Notes: generated from the sequence alone by a model not told the origin. Counted from the stretch's first letter, positions 44,262-52,766 are shown. The stretch: 64,000 nt of DNA from Novosphingobium sp. (GCF_039595395.1 NZ_JBCNLP010000001.1:2294001-2358000); one strand, 5' to 3'. Numbers and translations are program-made.

Positions 44262-45152
44262 GTTATTCCCCTGTGATCTTGCTCTGCCGGAGCAGGCTGG
44301 TCCATCTCTAATAGGCTGCGGGATTGCCTGTCATCACGGCCCAGCGCTTTTTACCCGGAATGCTACAATAGCAGGCACTTATGTCGCGCGTGGCAGGATC
44401 GGCCAAAGCACATCCAGGAGCCCTCGCGCCCATTTGGGCGCGATCGCGCTCTATGCCCCTGCCACCACATGCGGTGGCAGGGGCACCTGGCCGCCGGGGC
44501 GTCCCGGCCCTCCGGGTGACGATCGCTGGGCCGGGTTGGGCTGCTGGCGTCGTCGCGGGGCGTAGAGGGTGGTGCGGGCCGAGATGTTGCAGCCGCTTCG
44601 CTGATGGAATCGCGCGGATGAGCCGCGCGATGGGGATCGCCCGCCAGCCGACCCATGCGGCCCCTGCGCCGTCTCCCAGCATCCCTGGCGTGCCATACGG
44701 ATGTTCGGTGGCAACGAGTTGCGTCGGGGGGAAGCTCAGCTAGGCGAAAGAGGGCCGGCGGCGTTGTCTGCTCCAAAGAGCAGCGCCGGCCCCCTTTCAC
44801 CAAGCAGAGCTAACATCCCCCCTCCCGTGCCTGTTGCCACCAAGACAGTCCGCACGGCCCTGGGGATCCTGCGAGGACGGCTCCGGGAACGATGGATCGG
44901 AAGGCTCGGCCTGCGTTCGATCCCTGGCAGCAAGGGAATGGGCCGCGCGGGGCGCGGCCCATGCGTTATGAGTTTGCCGGGCCGCTGGTCGCGGCCCCGG
45001 AAAGATGCTCGGACTCACCAGGTCCGATGGGTTTTCTGTCAAGAAAACAATGAAATACTCTTAAATCTCGAAGTCCTGTATAAGTGTTCTTGTCAGAGGC
45101 GGAGTGAAAAGCCTCTGGCAGCAAGGATGAACCACAGGATGGAGTAAAGATC
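44262..45152. other. 0.9 kb non-coding stretch with strong hairpins upstream of DUF736
   Basis: No convincing gene is present. Three perfect hairpins stand out: 44425-44442 (8-base arms), 44454-44485 (13-base arms TGCCCCTGCCACC and its complement, loop of six) and 44940-44960 (8-base arms). None has a T-run. The 100 bases before the DUF736 gene are AT-rich and must hold its promoter. A GGAG lies just upstream of its ATG. Confidence 0.5.
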
Positions 45153-45635
45153 ATGAATATCGGTGAAATGATCCGCAGTGAAAATGGTGGCGTCAACGGC
45201 TATATTGCCGAGGCCGGTTTCGATTTCGACGGCATCTTTCTTGAAAAGGTTGCTTCGGACAATCCGCGTGCCCCTCTCTTCAACCTCATGACCAAGAGCC
45301 CGCGTGGCCGTGATGTCCGCCTGGGATCGATCTGGGAGCGCGCAGCCAAGGAAACGGGAGAAACCTACTTCGGCGGCTACATCGACACCGCGCAGTCGGG
45401 TTTCGTTCCCATTCGCATGTTTCGTTCGCGCCAGCAGGATAACGTCTGGAACATCGTGCGGCCCACGGCCCAGCGTCGGCGGGAAGGGGAGGCGGCAGAC
45501 CTTCCTGCGGAAGACTTTCGCCGGGATGCAGTCGAGCGGGATGCCATCGAGCCCGACCATGATCGTGACGACTTCGGCCCGCGCAGGGCCTCCCGGTCGG
45601 CAAAGTCGAAGGCCGAAGCGCCCGAGCTGGCCTGA
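45153..45635 (+). CDS. DUF736 family protein
   Basis: A 160-residue protein. The DUF736 core is residues 1-105 (MNIGEMIRSENGGVNGYI, VRLGSIWERAAKETGETYFGGYIDT). It is followed by a charged, Arg/Asp/Glu-rich tail, longer than in most members. DUF736 genes are common next to ArdC and ParB on ICEs and plasmids of alphaproteobacteria. No biochemical role is known. It opens the plus-strand accessory series of this element. Confidence 0.87.
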   Translation: MNIGEMIRSENGGVNGYIAEAGFDFDGIFLEKVASDNPRAPLFNLMTKSPRGRDVRLGSIWERAAKETGETYFGGYIDTAQSGFVPIRMFRSRQQDNVWNIVRPTAQRRREGEAADLPAEDFRRDAVERDAIEPDHDRDDFGPRRASRSAKSKAEAPELA

Positions 45636-45782
45636 TGGCTTTGGCCTGAGCCCGCAATCTGATCCCATACCCCGATCGCATAATCTGATCCGGTAATCTG
45701 ATGTCACTGGCGGGGAGCCACGCGGTTCCCCCGCCTTTCCCGAAGTACCCCTTCCCCTCACAACCGAAAAGGAGCCTTCGCC
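45636..45782 (+). repeat. Three direct AATCTGAT repeats between DUF736 and ArdC
   Basis: AATCTGAT occurs at 45656-45663, 45682-45689 and 45695-45702, spaced 26 and 13 bases apart. The spacing by multiples of 13 looks like an operator or iteron arrangement upstream of the ArdC gene. Confidence 0.4.
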
Positions 45783-46802
45783 ATGGTGAAGGAAGCTGCA
45801 CGCCATCGGCGTGGGGACGCATCGTCGCGTCCGCAGGAATCGCGCACCGCCCTCTATGATGAGGTCACCGCAAAGATCATCGCCCAGCTTGAAGCAGGGC
45901 GCTTCCCATGGGTTCAGCCATGGGCGGCCCCGGATGCATCGTCGGGCGGACTGGCACCAGGCATGCCCCGCAATGCCTTGACCCGCCGGGCCTATTCCGG
46001 GGTCAATGTGCTGTTGCTCTGGGGTGCTGTCATCGAGCATCGTTACCCCTCCCAAGGCTGGCTCACCTTCAAACAGGCGCTCGAAGCTGGGGGCAATGTG
46101 AAGAAAGGCGAGAAAGGCGTGACCGTGGTCTATGCCGACCGCTTCACCCCGGAAACGGAAAAGCAGCGGGCCGAGCAGAGTGGCGGCGAGGCGCGCAGCA
46201 TCGCTTTCCTCAAGCGTTTCACCGTGTTCAACGTTGCCCAATGCGAAGGGCTTCGCGAAGGCCTTGCAACCGATCCCGAACCCCTGCCCATGGGGCGGAT
46301 TGCCCCGGTGGGCGACGAGGTGATCGCGGCATCCGGCGTCGAATTCCACATCGGCGGCAACCGCGCCTACTATGTGCCTTCCGCCGATTACGTGCAGGTG
46401 CCCCCGCCGCTGGCCTTTTTCGACAGCATCAACTGGTATCGCACGGCGCTGCACGAACTCACCCATGCGACGGGTCATCCCAGCCGCTTGGGGCGTCAGA
46501 TCAGGAACGCCTTTGGCAGTAAGGATTACGCCCGGGAGGAACTCGTCGCGGAAATGGGCTCTGCCTTCCTGTGCGCGGCGCTGGGCATCGTGCCGAGCGT
46601 TCGCCATGCCGATTACCTCGGTTCATGGCTGGAGGTGCTGCGCGAGGATAACCGCGCCATCTTCCGCGCCGCCAGTCAGGCCAGCAAAGCTGCCGATTGG
46701 CTGCTGACCCGCCATGAGGAAGCCAAGGCTTCCAGGCTGGAGGGGGCAGGAACGGGGGCAGGCGCGCATCTGGCGCAAGAGGAATGGAGGGCCGCAGCAT
46801 GA
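45783..46802 (+). CDS. ardC: ArdC-type antirestriction protein / zincin metallopeptidase
   Basis: A 339-residue protein of two parts. An N-terminal ssDNA-binding ArdC domain spans about 20-145 (YDEVTAKIIAQLEAGRFPWVQPW, NVLLLWGA, WLTFKQALEAGGNVKKGEKG). A zincin peptidase domain follows with HELTHATGH near residue 222 and the downstream Glu in REELVAEMGSAFLC. ArdC homologues protect incoming plasmid DNA from restriction in recipients. An AAAGGAG site precedes the ATG. The stop overlaps the DUF2958 start (ATGA). Confidence 0.9.
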   Translation: MVKEAARHRRGDASSRPQESRTALYDEVTAKIIAQLEAGRFPWVQPWAAPDASSGGLAPGMPRNALTRRAYSGVNVLLLWGAVIEHRYPSQGWLTFKQALEAGGNVKKGEKGVTVVYADRFTPETEKQRAEQSGGEARSIAFLKRFTVFNVAQCEGLREGLATDPEPLPMGRIAPVGDEVIAASGVEFHIGGNRAYYVPSADYVQVPPPLAFFDSINWYRTALHELTHATGHPSRLGRQIRNAFGSKDYAREELVAEMGSAFLCAALGIVPSVRHADYLGSWLEVLREDNRAIFRAASQASKAADWLLTRHEEAKASRLEGAGTGAGAHLAQEEWRAAA

Positions 46803-47185
46803 TCCTCCTTCCTGACACCATGCGCGTGGCCTTGCTGGTCAATGGGGCGCGGCACATTGCGGCACAGCGCGACGGCCTGCCCGATCCCGATCCGGTGCCG
46901 CTGCTCAAACTCTTCAATCCCTGTGGCAGCGCGACATGGTTGGCCACCGAGCTGGACGAGGACGGCGACACGCTTTTCGGGCTGTCCGATATGGGCTTTG
47001 GTTGCCCCGAACTCGGTTCGTTCAGCCTGTCCGAAATCGCTGAAATTCCGTTGCCTTTTGAACTGACTATCGAACGCGACCTGTATTTCGTGACCCGCGC
47101 CCCGATGTCGCGCTGGGCGCAGACAGCGCGCAATCTCGGCTCCATCTCGCAGGCTGAAATCGCCCTGCGCCTGACCGGTTTCTGA
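46799..47185 (+). CDS. DUF2958 family protein
   Basis: A 128-residue acidic protein. It matches DUF2958 by MILLPDTMRVALLVNG at the start, PLLKLFNPCGSATWLATELDEDGDTLFGLSDMGFG in the middle, and LGSFSLSEI. Members are almost always next to ArdC on mobile elements, and here the genes overlap by four bases. The role is unknown. The acidic character could suit DNA mimicry, but that is inference. Confidence 0.85.
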   Translation: MILLPDTMRVALLVNGARHIAAQRDGLPDPDPVPLLKLFNPCGSATWLATELDEDGDTLFGLSDMGFGCPELGSFSLSEIAEIPLPFELTIERDLYFVTRAPMSRWAQTARNLGSISQAEIALRLTGF

Positions 47186-47357
47186 TCGGATTTTGCCGCC
47201 CAGCCTCACGGCCTTTTGTGACGGCCATTCCCTTGCCGCTTGCCTGATTGGAAGCAGGCGCGCGGCCTGACGCGGGCGGCGTTTTCCGCTCAATCCTAAG
47301 CCGGTCCGCCATTCCTGGAGGGTCAGGGCGGACCGGCACCTTATGAAAGGTAATGCC

Positions 47358-49235
47358 ATGAAACTCGACTTTATCGAACTTGGCAAGCTCAGCGTGAGCA
47401 GAGCCAATATGCGCTATTCGAAGAAAGCGCCCGATGTGTCTGACATTCTGCCAACCATCCGCGCACGGGGTATTGTCGTGCCGGTGCTGGTGCGTCCGTC
47501 CGTCGCTGCTGCACATGGGAGCCCGGACACCTTTGAAATCGTGGCAGGCGCGCGGCGTTTCCACGCGGCCAGCCTTGTCGCCGCAGAGCGGCAGGAAGCC
47601 GGGCAGGAGGTGGAGCCCATGCCCTGCGCCATTCTGGAATCGGGCGACGATGCGGATGCCGTCGAGGCCTCGCTGATCGAGAACCGCGCGCGGCTCGACC
47701 CCGATGAGGTGACGTGCTGGGAGAGTTTCACCCGGCTGGTGAAGGAAGGGCGCGACCCCGCCGACATCGCCCAGACCTTCGGCCTGCCCGATCTGGCGGT
47801 GAAGCGCATTCTTGCGCTGGGCAATCTCATGCCGCGCATCCGTGACCTCTACCGGCAGGAGAAGATCGACCCCGCAACGGTGCGTCACCTCACGATGGCC
47901 AGCAAGAGCCAGCAGCGCGCATGGCTGGCGCTGCTCGACGATCCGGAAGCCTATTGCCCGACCGGGCATCAGCTCAAGGCATGGCTGTTTGGCGGCAAGT
48001 CCATAGCCGTCAAACATGCCCTTTTCGATCCCGAAGGCGTGACCGCCATTGTCGCTGACCTCTTCGGTGAGGACCGCTATTTCGCCGACAGCGATGCATT
48101 CTGGAAGGGCCAGAATGAAGCGATTGCAGCGCGGCGCGACGCCTATCTCGAAGAGGGGTGGTCCGATGTCGTCACCCTGCCGGTCGGCGAGCATTTTCGC
48201 AATTGGGAGCATGTGAAGGCTCCCAAGCGCAGGGGCGGGCGCGTCTATATCGAGGTGCGCGACAGCGGCGAGGCGACCTTCCATGAAGGCTACATCACCG
48301 CCAAGGAGGCCCGCCGTCTGGAAAAGGGCGAGGCTGTCGGTCATGGCATCAAGGCACCCCGGTCCGAGATCACCGGGACGACGCAGACCTATATCGACCT
48401 GCATCGTCATGCCGCACTGCGCGCCGCCCTCACCGGTTACCCCGCCGTCGCTATGCGGTTGATGGTCGCCCATGCCATCGCGGGTTCCTCGCTCTGGTCG
48501 GTGCGGCTTGAAACACAGGCCACCCGCAACGATGCCATTCGGGAAAGCGTCGAATGCAGCAACGGTGAAACCTGTTTCGACATGGTGCGGCGCGACGTCC
48601 TCGCCATGCTCGGGATGGATGCCGATGACCCGACCGTGGCCGAGGTCGGCAACGGATCGGGGAGCCGCCTCGTCGTCACCTTCTCCCGGATGCTCGCGCT
48701 CGACGATCCGCAGGTGATGACCGTCCTTGCCGTGGTGATGGGCGAAACGCTGGCCTCGGGGAGCGCCATCGTCGAACTGCTCGGGCAGCATATCGGCCTG
48801 AACATGGCCGAGAACTGGCAGGCCGATGATGCCTTTTTCGAGGGCTTGCGCGACCGCGAGGTACTGCTCGCCATCTTGGCCGAGGTGGCGGGGGCAACTG
48901 TTGCCAGCGCCAACGCGGGCGAAAAGACCAAGGTGCTCAAGTCCATCATCCGGGGTCATCGTGAGGGTGCCGATGGTCGCGAATGGCGTGAGGGCTGGGT
49001 GCCGCGCTGGATGACGTTCCCGCCTGCCGCCTACACCACGCGCGGCGGTGTGGGCACCGTCGATAAGGCCGAAGCGGTGGCCAAGGCGCTGGCTGGCGGC
49101 GACGGACCCGACGCCGACGCCAAGGACGAAGACGGAGACGATCTCGACCGGCTTTCCGGTGATCCGTCTCACTCCGAGGGCCATGATGAGGATGAGGTCG
49201 AGGTCGAGGCCGAGGCCGCCGCTCTGGCTGCCTGA
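47358..49235 (+). CDS. ParB/RepB/Spo0J-family DNA-binding protein of ICE/plasmid type
   Basis: A 625-residue protein. The ParB N-terminal nuclease-like domain spans about 5-105 (GIVVPVLVRPS, FEIVAGARRFHAA, ASLIENRARLDPDE). A helix-turn-helix follows (DIAQTFGLPDLAVKRILALG). A long C-terminal region specific to mobile elements ends in a very acidic tail (DAKDEDGDDLDRLSG on). ATG at 47358 is chosen because AAAGG lies nine bases upstream. No parA partner is present nearby, so a partition role is doubtful. A regulatory role on the element is possible. Confidence 0.85.
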   Translation: MKLDFIELGKLSVSRANMRYSKKAPDVSDILPTIRARGIVVPVLVRPSVAAAHGSPDTFEIVAGARRFHAASLVAAERQEAGQEVEPMPCAILESGDDADAVEASLIENRARLDPDEVTCWESFTRLVKEGRDPADIAQTFGLPDLAVKRILALGNLMPRIRDLYRQEKIDPATVRHLTMASKSQQRAWLALLDDPEAYCPTGHQLKAWLFGGKSIAVKHALFDPEGVTAIVADLFGEDRYFADSDAFWKGQNEAIAARRDAYLEEGWSDVVTLPVGEHFRNWEHVKAPKRRGGRVYIEVRDSGEATFHEGYITAKEARRLEKGEAVGHGIKAPRSEITGTTQTYIDLHRHAALRAALTGYPAVAMRLMVAHAIAGSSLWSVRLETQATRNDAIRESVECSNGETCFDMVRRDVLAMLGMDADDPTVAEVGNGSGSRLVVTFSRMLALDDPQVMTVLAVVMGETLASGSAIVELLGQHIGLNMAENWQADDAFFEGLRDREVLLAILAEVAGATVASANAGEKTKVLKSIIRGHREGADGREWREGWVPRWMTFPPAAYTTRGGVGTVDKAEAVAKALAGGDGPDADAKDEDGDDLDRLSGDPSHSEGHDEDEVEVEAEAAALAA

Positions 49236-49353
49236 CGAGCGCGGGGTGGTGGTGCCCGGTGCCATTCCCCCATTCCTCACCCTTCGAAATAGACTTGCCG
49301 CGCGATCCCTTCTGTCCCGCGCGGCACCTTTCCCCATCTCAAGGAGAACGATC

Positions 49354-49818
49354 ATGGTTGACCGTGTTTCAGCTTTCATCACCATCGGCGGCAAGCTGTC
49401 GTCGCAGCACCTTCCCGAATTCCTCGACCTTATCGCGCAGGAAGATCTATCGCTCGAATGGGACGGCGAGCCCTTTGAAGTCTCGCAGTTCGTTCCAGGG
49501 CACCCGCTCTGCCTCATGTCTCACGAGGTGGCGCTGGGGCAATTCACCCAGCTTGAGGATTTCTGCTTCGCGCGCAGCCTGCCTTTTCGTCGCTGGTGCG
49601 ACGGTTGCAGCAGTTGGATGCCCCAACGCGCAGTTTTCGATGGCAGTGGCGATGTCGTCTACATCGACACCGATGGCGGTGATCGCGCCTTGTTGGGCCG
49701 CAACACCGTCACCGAACTCGAAACGTTCGAGAGCATCGTCGCATGGTTTGATGCTGCCGATTTCACCGTGCCATCGCTTGAAATCGTCCCTCAGCCGGAG
49801 AGGAACGGCCATTCCTGA
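49354..49818 (+). CDS. Hypothetical protein of the ICE accessory region
   Basis: A 154-residue acidic protein with AAGGAG upstream of its ATG. It contains a CDGC pair with a third Cys before it (FCFARSLPFRRWCDGCSSW), followed by VFDGSGDVVYIDTDGGDRALLGR. The Cys residues could bind a metal. Codon use matches the ParB gene. I do not recognise the family. Position between ParB and the MucR-like gene suggests an element-borne function. Confidence 0.7.
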   Translation: MVDRVSAFITIGGKLSSQHLPEFLDLIAQEDLSLEWDGEPFEVSQFVPGHPLCLMSHEVALGQFTQLEDFCFARSLPFRRWCDGCSSWMPQRAVFDGSGDVVYIDTDGGDRALLGRNTVTELETFESIVAWFDAADFTVPSLEIVPQPERNGHS

Positions 49819-49837
49819 CACCTCTCAGTAATACCGA

Positions 49838-49870
49838 GCGCCGCCAGTCCCGTTCCGGAATTGGCGGCGC
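49838..49870 (+). terminator. GC-rich hairpin after the hypothetical gene
   Basis: Arms GCGCCGCCA (49838-49846) and TGGCGGCGC (49862-49870) pair perfectly, and the inner bases partly pair. CTTGTTTG follows, a weak T-rich tail. It probably ends the ArdC-ParB series transcript. Confidence 0.6.
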
Positions 49871-49941
49871 CTTGTTTGAAGAATTCACGCTGTCTTCGGC
49901 GCAGCGAATAGCGCTCTGCTGCTCGCCACGAAGGTTCAAAT

Positions 49942-49993
49942 AAGGACGCATCCATGTCGATTGGCTGATTCCAATCGACATGGATGCGTCCTT
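49942..49993. repeat. Perfect 23-base inverted repeat with 6-base loop
   Basis: The left arm 49942-49964 begins AAGGACGCATCC and the right arm 49971-49993 ends GGATGCGTCCTT. All 23 positions are complementary and the loop is CTGATT. There is no T-run, and such a long perfect arm is unusual for a terminator. Confidence 0.85.
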
Positions 49994-50230
49994 GCAGTTT
50001 CTGCTCATGCCAGTCTTGGGGGCGCGCAGTTCGGAGCGATTGCCGTTGAGAATGCCGAGCCGCAAACTCTCGTGCGACAGGCAGTCACCACTGCCTTTTG
50101 GCACCGGTTTCGTCCTATTTTGAGATCGAACGATCATCATCGCTTCTGGCTTCAGGATAGTTTGCATCATCTCCGGATGGCATCAATAGACGGAATTTTC
50201 ACATATTGTTGCGCAAGGTGAAAATCACGA

Positions 50231-50261
50231 CGCCGCCAGTCCCGGCGCGGAACTGGCGGCG
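50231..50261 (+). repeat. Second GC-rich hairpin, related to the one at 49838
   Basis: Arms CGCCGCCAGT (50231-50240) and ACTGGCGGCG (50252-50261) pair perfectly and share their sequence with the hairpin 390 bases upstream. TCTTCTT follows shortly after. It lies about 75 bases before the MucR-like gene. Confidence 0.6.
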
Positions 50262-50337
50262 CCTCTTCTTGGTCAATATTTGACTGAGTGCGGGGAGAGG
50301 CGTAGGCCTTGGTGCCGTCGCAAGATGAGGAAATAAT

Positions 50338-51180
50338 ATGTCCGAGAATGATACCGAGATCGCCGCAAGCCTGATCGAACTGGCGGGTGAAATCACCATT
50401 GCCTGGCTTCAGAACCCCAATGTGAATCCCGGAGCGCAGGATGTGCCTGCTTTCCTCAAGGATATGCATGCGGCGGTCACCGAATTGAGCAGCGACAAGT
50501 CGTCGCAGCCCGAAATGGTGACGTATGAACCGGCGGTTTCTCCGCGTGGTTCGGTGAAATCGGATCACCTTGTCAGTCTCATCGATGGCAAGAAGTATAA
50601 GACGCTCAAGCGTCATCTCGCGCTCCATGACCTCACGCCTGCGCAATATCGCGAGCGCTACGGCTTGAGGGCTGATTATCCGATGGTTGCGCCCGATTAC
50701 GCTGCGCAGCGCCGCGAGATCGCCCAGAAGCTGGGACTTGGCCGTAAGCGCACGGTGCCTGCCGCTGCTGCCGCTTCTGCACCGGGCGAAGCGGTGTCCG
50801 CCCCCACAAAGGCTCCGGCCAAGGCGAAAGCCGCAGCGGCCAAGCCCGCAGTTGCGGCGAAGAAGGTTTCGGCCAAGACGGCAAAGGCTGTAACGGCGGG
50901 TGCCGCACCGGTTGCTGCTGCTGTGGACGCCAAAGCTACAGTCGAACCTGCGGTCAAGTCAGCACCCAAGACAGCGCCCAAGCCGAAGTCTGCTGCCAAG
51001 GTCGCTCCAAAGGTGAAGGCTTCGGCTGAACCGACATCGGCGGCCAAAGCGAAGGCCCCGGCAAAGCCGAAAGCCAAATTGACGCCGAAAGCCGAGGCGA
51101 AGCCCAAGGCTGAACCGAAGACCACCACCGCGAAAACGCCCTCTGCCGAAGCCGTGAGCGAGGCCCCGGCCAAGGTCTGA
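50338..51180 (+). CDS. MucR/Ros-domain protein with a long histone-H1-like tail
   Basis: A 280-residue protein. Residues 1-135 form the MucR domain (SLIELAGEITIAWLQNPNV near the start, then LIDGKKYKTLKRHLALHDLT and YGLRADYPMVAPDYAAQRREIAQKLGLGRK). The zinc-finger cysteine usually found before LEDGKK is Ser here, so zinc binding is doubtful. Residues 138-280 are almost only Ala, Lys and Pro, like histone H1 or bacterial H1-like proteins. MucR acts as an H-NS-like silencer in alphaproteobacteria. The tail may add non-specific DNA binding. Confidence 0.87.
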   Translation: MSENDTEIAASLIELAGEITIAWLQNPNVNPGAQDVPAFLKDMHAAVTELSSDKSSQPEMVTYEPAVSPRGSVKSDHLVSLIDGKKYKTLKRHLALHDLTPAQYRERYGLRADYPMVAPDYAAQRREIAQKLGLGRKRTVPAAAAASAPGEAVSAPTKAPAKAKAAAAKPAVAAKKVSAKTAKAVTAGAAPVAAAVDAKATVEPAVKSAPKTAPKPKSAAKVAPKVKASAEPTSAAKAKAPAKPKAKLTPKAEAKPKAEPKTTTAKTPSAEAVSEAPAKV

Positions 51181-51256
51181 GCCGGGCGGTTTGGCGCTAG
51201 CATACAGGGACGCCGCTCGATCCTTCGGGAACGGGCGGCGTCGCCATGTCGTGCAT

Positions 51257-51478
51257 ATGCATGGCTGGCGTGTGCCTGCACCCGAAACGAAAGTCGTCTT
51301 ATGCGGCGCTCTGGCGCCGCTGCTTGAGGATCACCGGACCATGCCCGCCGCACAGGCCGCAGGCGTCCCGCTGGCTGGCGAAATCCCGCTCGACCGTCAG
51401 TTCGCCCAGATCGGCGTGAAGCGCATCATCGATGGGCAGATTGAGGTGTCGCCCTACACAGGCGGCGCAGACTGGTGA
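51257..51478 (+). CDS. Small conserved-looking hypothetical protein
   Basis: A 73-codon frame. Its product (MHGWRVPAPETKVVLCGALA at the start, AAGVPLAGEIPLDRQFAQIG in the middle) has an ordered, non-repetitive composition and codon use like its neighbours, so it is probably real. An upstream TTG at 51191 would add 22 residues. The 8-base hairpin arms GACGCCGC / GCGGCGTC at 51209-51242 lie just before the ATG. Function unknown. Confidence 0.5.
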   Translation: MHGWRVPAPETKVVLCGALAPLLEDHRTMPAAQAAGVPLAGEIPLDRQFAQIGVKRIIDGQIEVSPYTGGADW

Positions 51479-51793
51479 GGGTGACAATCGCTCCACCAGT
51501 CGCCGACTGGTCTCTAACATCGCCGTTATCTACTATCCCTTGTCTCGATTGAAAACCGGGCAGTCCATGAGTCTGTGAGGATTGGTCGAAACCGCGATTC
51601 GGCCAAGCCGGAAAGGAAGGGATTTCCACTGTTTTTCATGCGGGAGACAGGGCAAGAGTAGGGTCCGAAGGTCGATGGTGGCGTTCGATATTTCTGCGGG
51701 GTGGCGTGCGCGTCGAGCGCTACCTGTGGGTTTCCGGTGGTCGCGGGCTTGATCCCGGCGTGCCGCGCTCGCTAGTCAGAACGCATGCAGGGG
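51479..51793. other. 315-base gap without recognised content
   Basis: I see no supported coding frame, hairpin or repeat in this stretch. Confidence 0.4.
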
Positions 51794-52135
51794 ATGGCTC
51801 ACGAGATCTGGTTGAACCGATGGGGCGTGACCATCGATCAGCGTGAGCAGCAGGTCGGGACGCAAGGCCTGACCTCTCTGGAGCGGCTGATCCATATTCT
51901 GTGGCTCATCTCGCAAAGTATGCGCGCAACCGGGGATCTGGTGGCAGCGCGGCAGCGTGATCCCACCCTTTTCCGTGACGGTCTGGCTGCGGCGCGCGCG
52001 CTCGATTTACCCGGTATAGTTGAGGTTTTTGCGTCGAGTGCCGGATGGATCGAAGCCCATTTCTTCGAGAAATTCGACGATCTTTGCCGCGAATTACAGC
52101 CGCTGCGCCTGATCGCCGGAACAGATATCCACTGA
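51794..52135 (+). CDS. Hypothetical protein, about 113 residues
   Basis: A frame with ATG codons at 51785 and 51794. The product starts MAHEIWLNRWGVTIDQREQQ and has regular heptad-like helices (LTSLERLIHILWLISQSM, DGLAAARALDLPGIVEVFAS). It looks like a small all-helical cytoplasmic protein. I do not recognise a family. Its place just before the HTH and TraF genes suggests it belongs to the element. Confidence 0.6.
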   Translation: MAHEIWLNRWGVTIDQREQQVGTQGLTSLERLIHILWLISQSMRATGDLVAARQRDPTLFRDGLAAARALDLPGIVEVFASSAGWIEAHFFEKFDDLCRELQPLRLIAGTDIH

Positions 52136-52485
52136 GTATCCACAGGCGATCCACCATTTCCCAACCGACTTTGCACCGGTTTATCGACCGCTGGTGGAAG
52201 GCGGGCACCGTGCTTCTTCCCCCGATCCGACAGGTCGGGAGAAGCATGTCTGCCAACGATGGGCCTAGTATCCGGCGCCCTGCGGCCCGCCTCGAGGACG
52301 GCGACGGCGGGCCCCCACCATTTTTCGGGGGCGGTCGGGCGTTGTTTCCGGGTCGGGCAGTATAGGCGTACCCCCGAAAAATCGTTGCCCCCATCGCCGC
52401 TAAAGCGGCCGCTGCGCGGTCCTTGACCCGAACCGCAGAGCGCCGGGCAGAGCCTTCATCTTGCACCCCGTCAGGAGCGAAGGCC
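52136..52485. other. 350-base gap with a spaced inverted repeat
   Basis: No supported coding frame. A 12-base perfect inverted repeat has arms at 52320-52331 (ATTTTTCGGGGG) and 52371-52382 (CCCCCGAAAAAT), separated by 39 bases. It may be a protein-binding or recombination site. Confidence 0.5.
52320..52382. repeat. 12-base inverted repeat separated by 39 bases
   Basis: ATTTTTCGGGGG and its exact complement CCCCCGAAAAAT face each other across a G-rich spacer. The spacing is too long for a good hairpin and fits two binding sites in opposite orientation. Confidence 0.7.
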
Positions 52486-52620
52486 ATGAGCATCGAACAG
52501 CACATCGAAGAACTGCGCACGGAACTGTTTGCCTGCACCGCGCGCCGTGAACGCCGCCAGATCGAACGTGAGATGCGCGATGCCAAGGCCCAGCTCGAAG
52601 CCCGGTTGAAGCCGGATTGA
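52486..52620 (+). CDS. 44-residue charged coiled-coil protein
   Basis: A 44-codon frame with GGAGCGAAGG upstream of the ATG. The product MSIEQHIEELRTELFACTAR continues as an Arg/Glu-rich helix to the stop. Composition and heptad pattern suggest a single short coiled coil. Small proteins of this sort stand upstream of transfer genes in sphingomonad mobile elements. The function is unknown. Confidence 0.6.
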   Translation: MSIEQHIEELRTELFACTARRERRQIEREMRDAKAQLEARLKPD

Positions 52621-52659
52621 GATCGCTTGACCCATGCTGCCGGGCAGGCATTTCTACGG

Positions 52660-52691
52660 GGGTCGAAAACAGCACCCCCTGTTTTCGACCC
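52660..52691. repeat. 13-base perfect inverted repeat upstream of the HTH gene
   Basis: Arms GGGTCGAAAACAG (52660-52672) and CTGTTTTCGACCC (52679-52691), loop of six. It lies 76 bases before the HTH gene start and could be its operator or a transcription stop for the small gene before it. Confidence 0.7.
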
Positions 52692-52766
52692 TGCCAGAGG
52701 GTGTTTTTCTGCTTCATTTGGCCTCCCGCGACCGTGGGCAATCCCGCCGGGTCGAACGGGAAACAC

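Larger units (their letters stand above)
49819..50337. other. 519-base gap with three structured repeats
   Basis: The gap holds a hairpin just after the preceding gene (49838-49870), a perfect 23-base inverted repeat (49942-49993) and a second hairpin similar to the first (50231-50261). No coding frame is supported. Confidence 0.5.

Noticed and set aside
47067..49517. 816-codon open frame on the minus strand
   Set aside because: It is exactly opposite the ParB-like gene, has no recognisable domain and only reflects the high GC of the third codon position.
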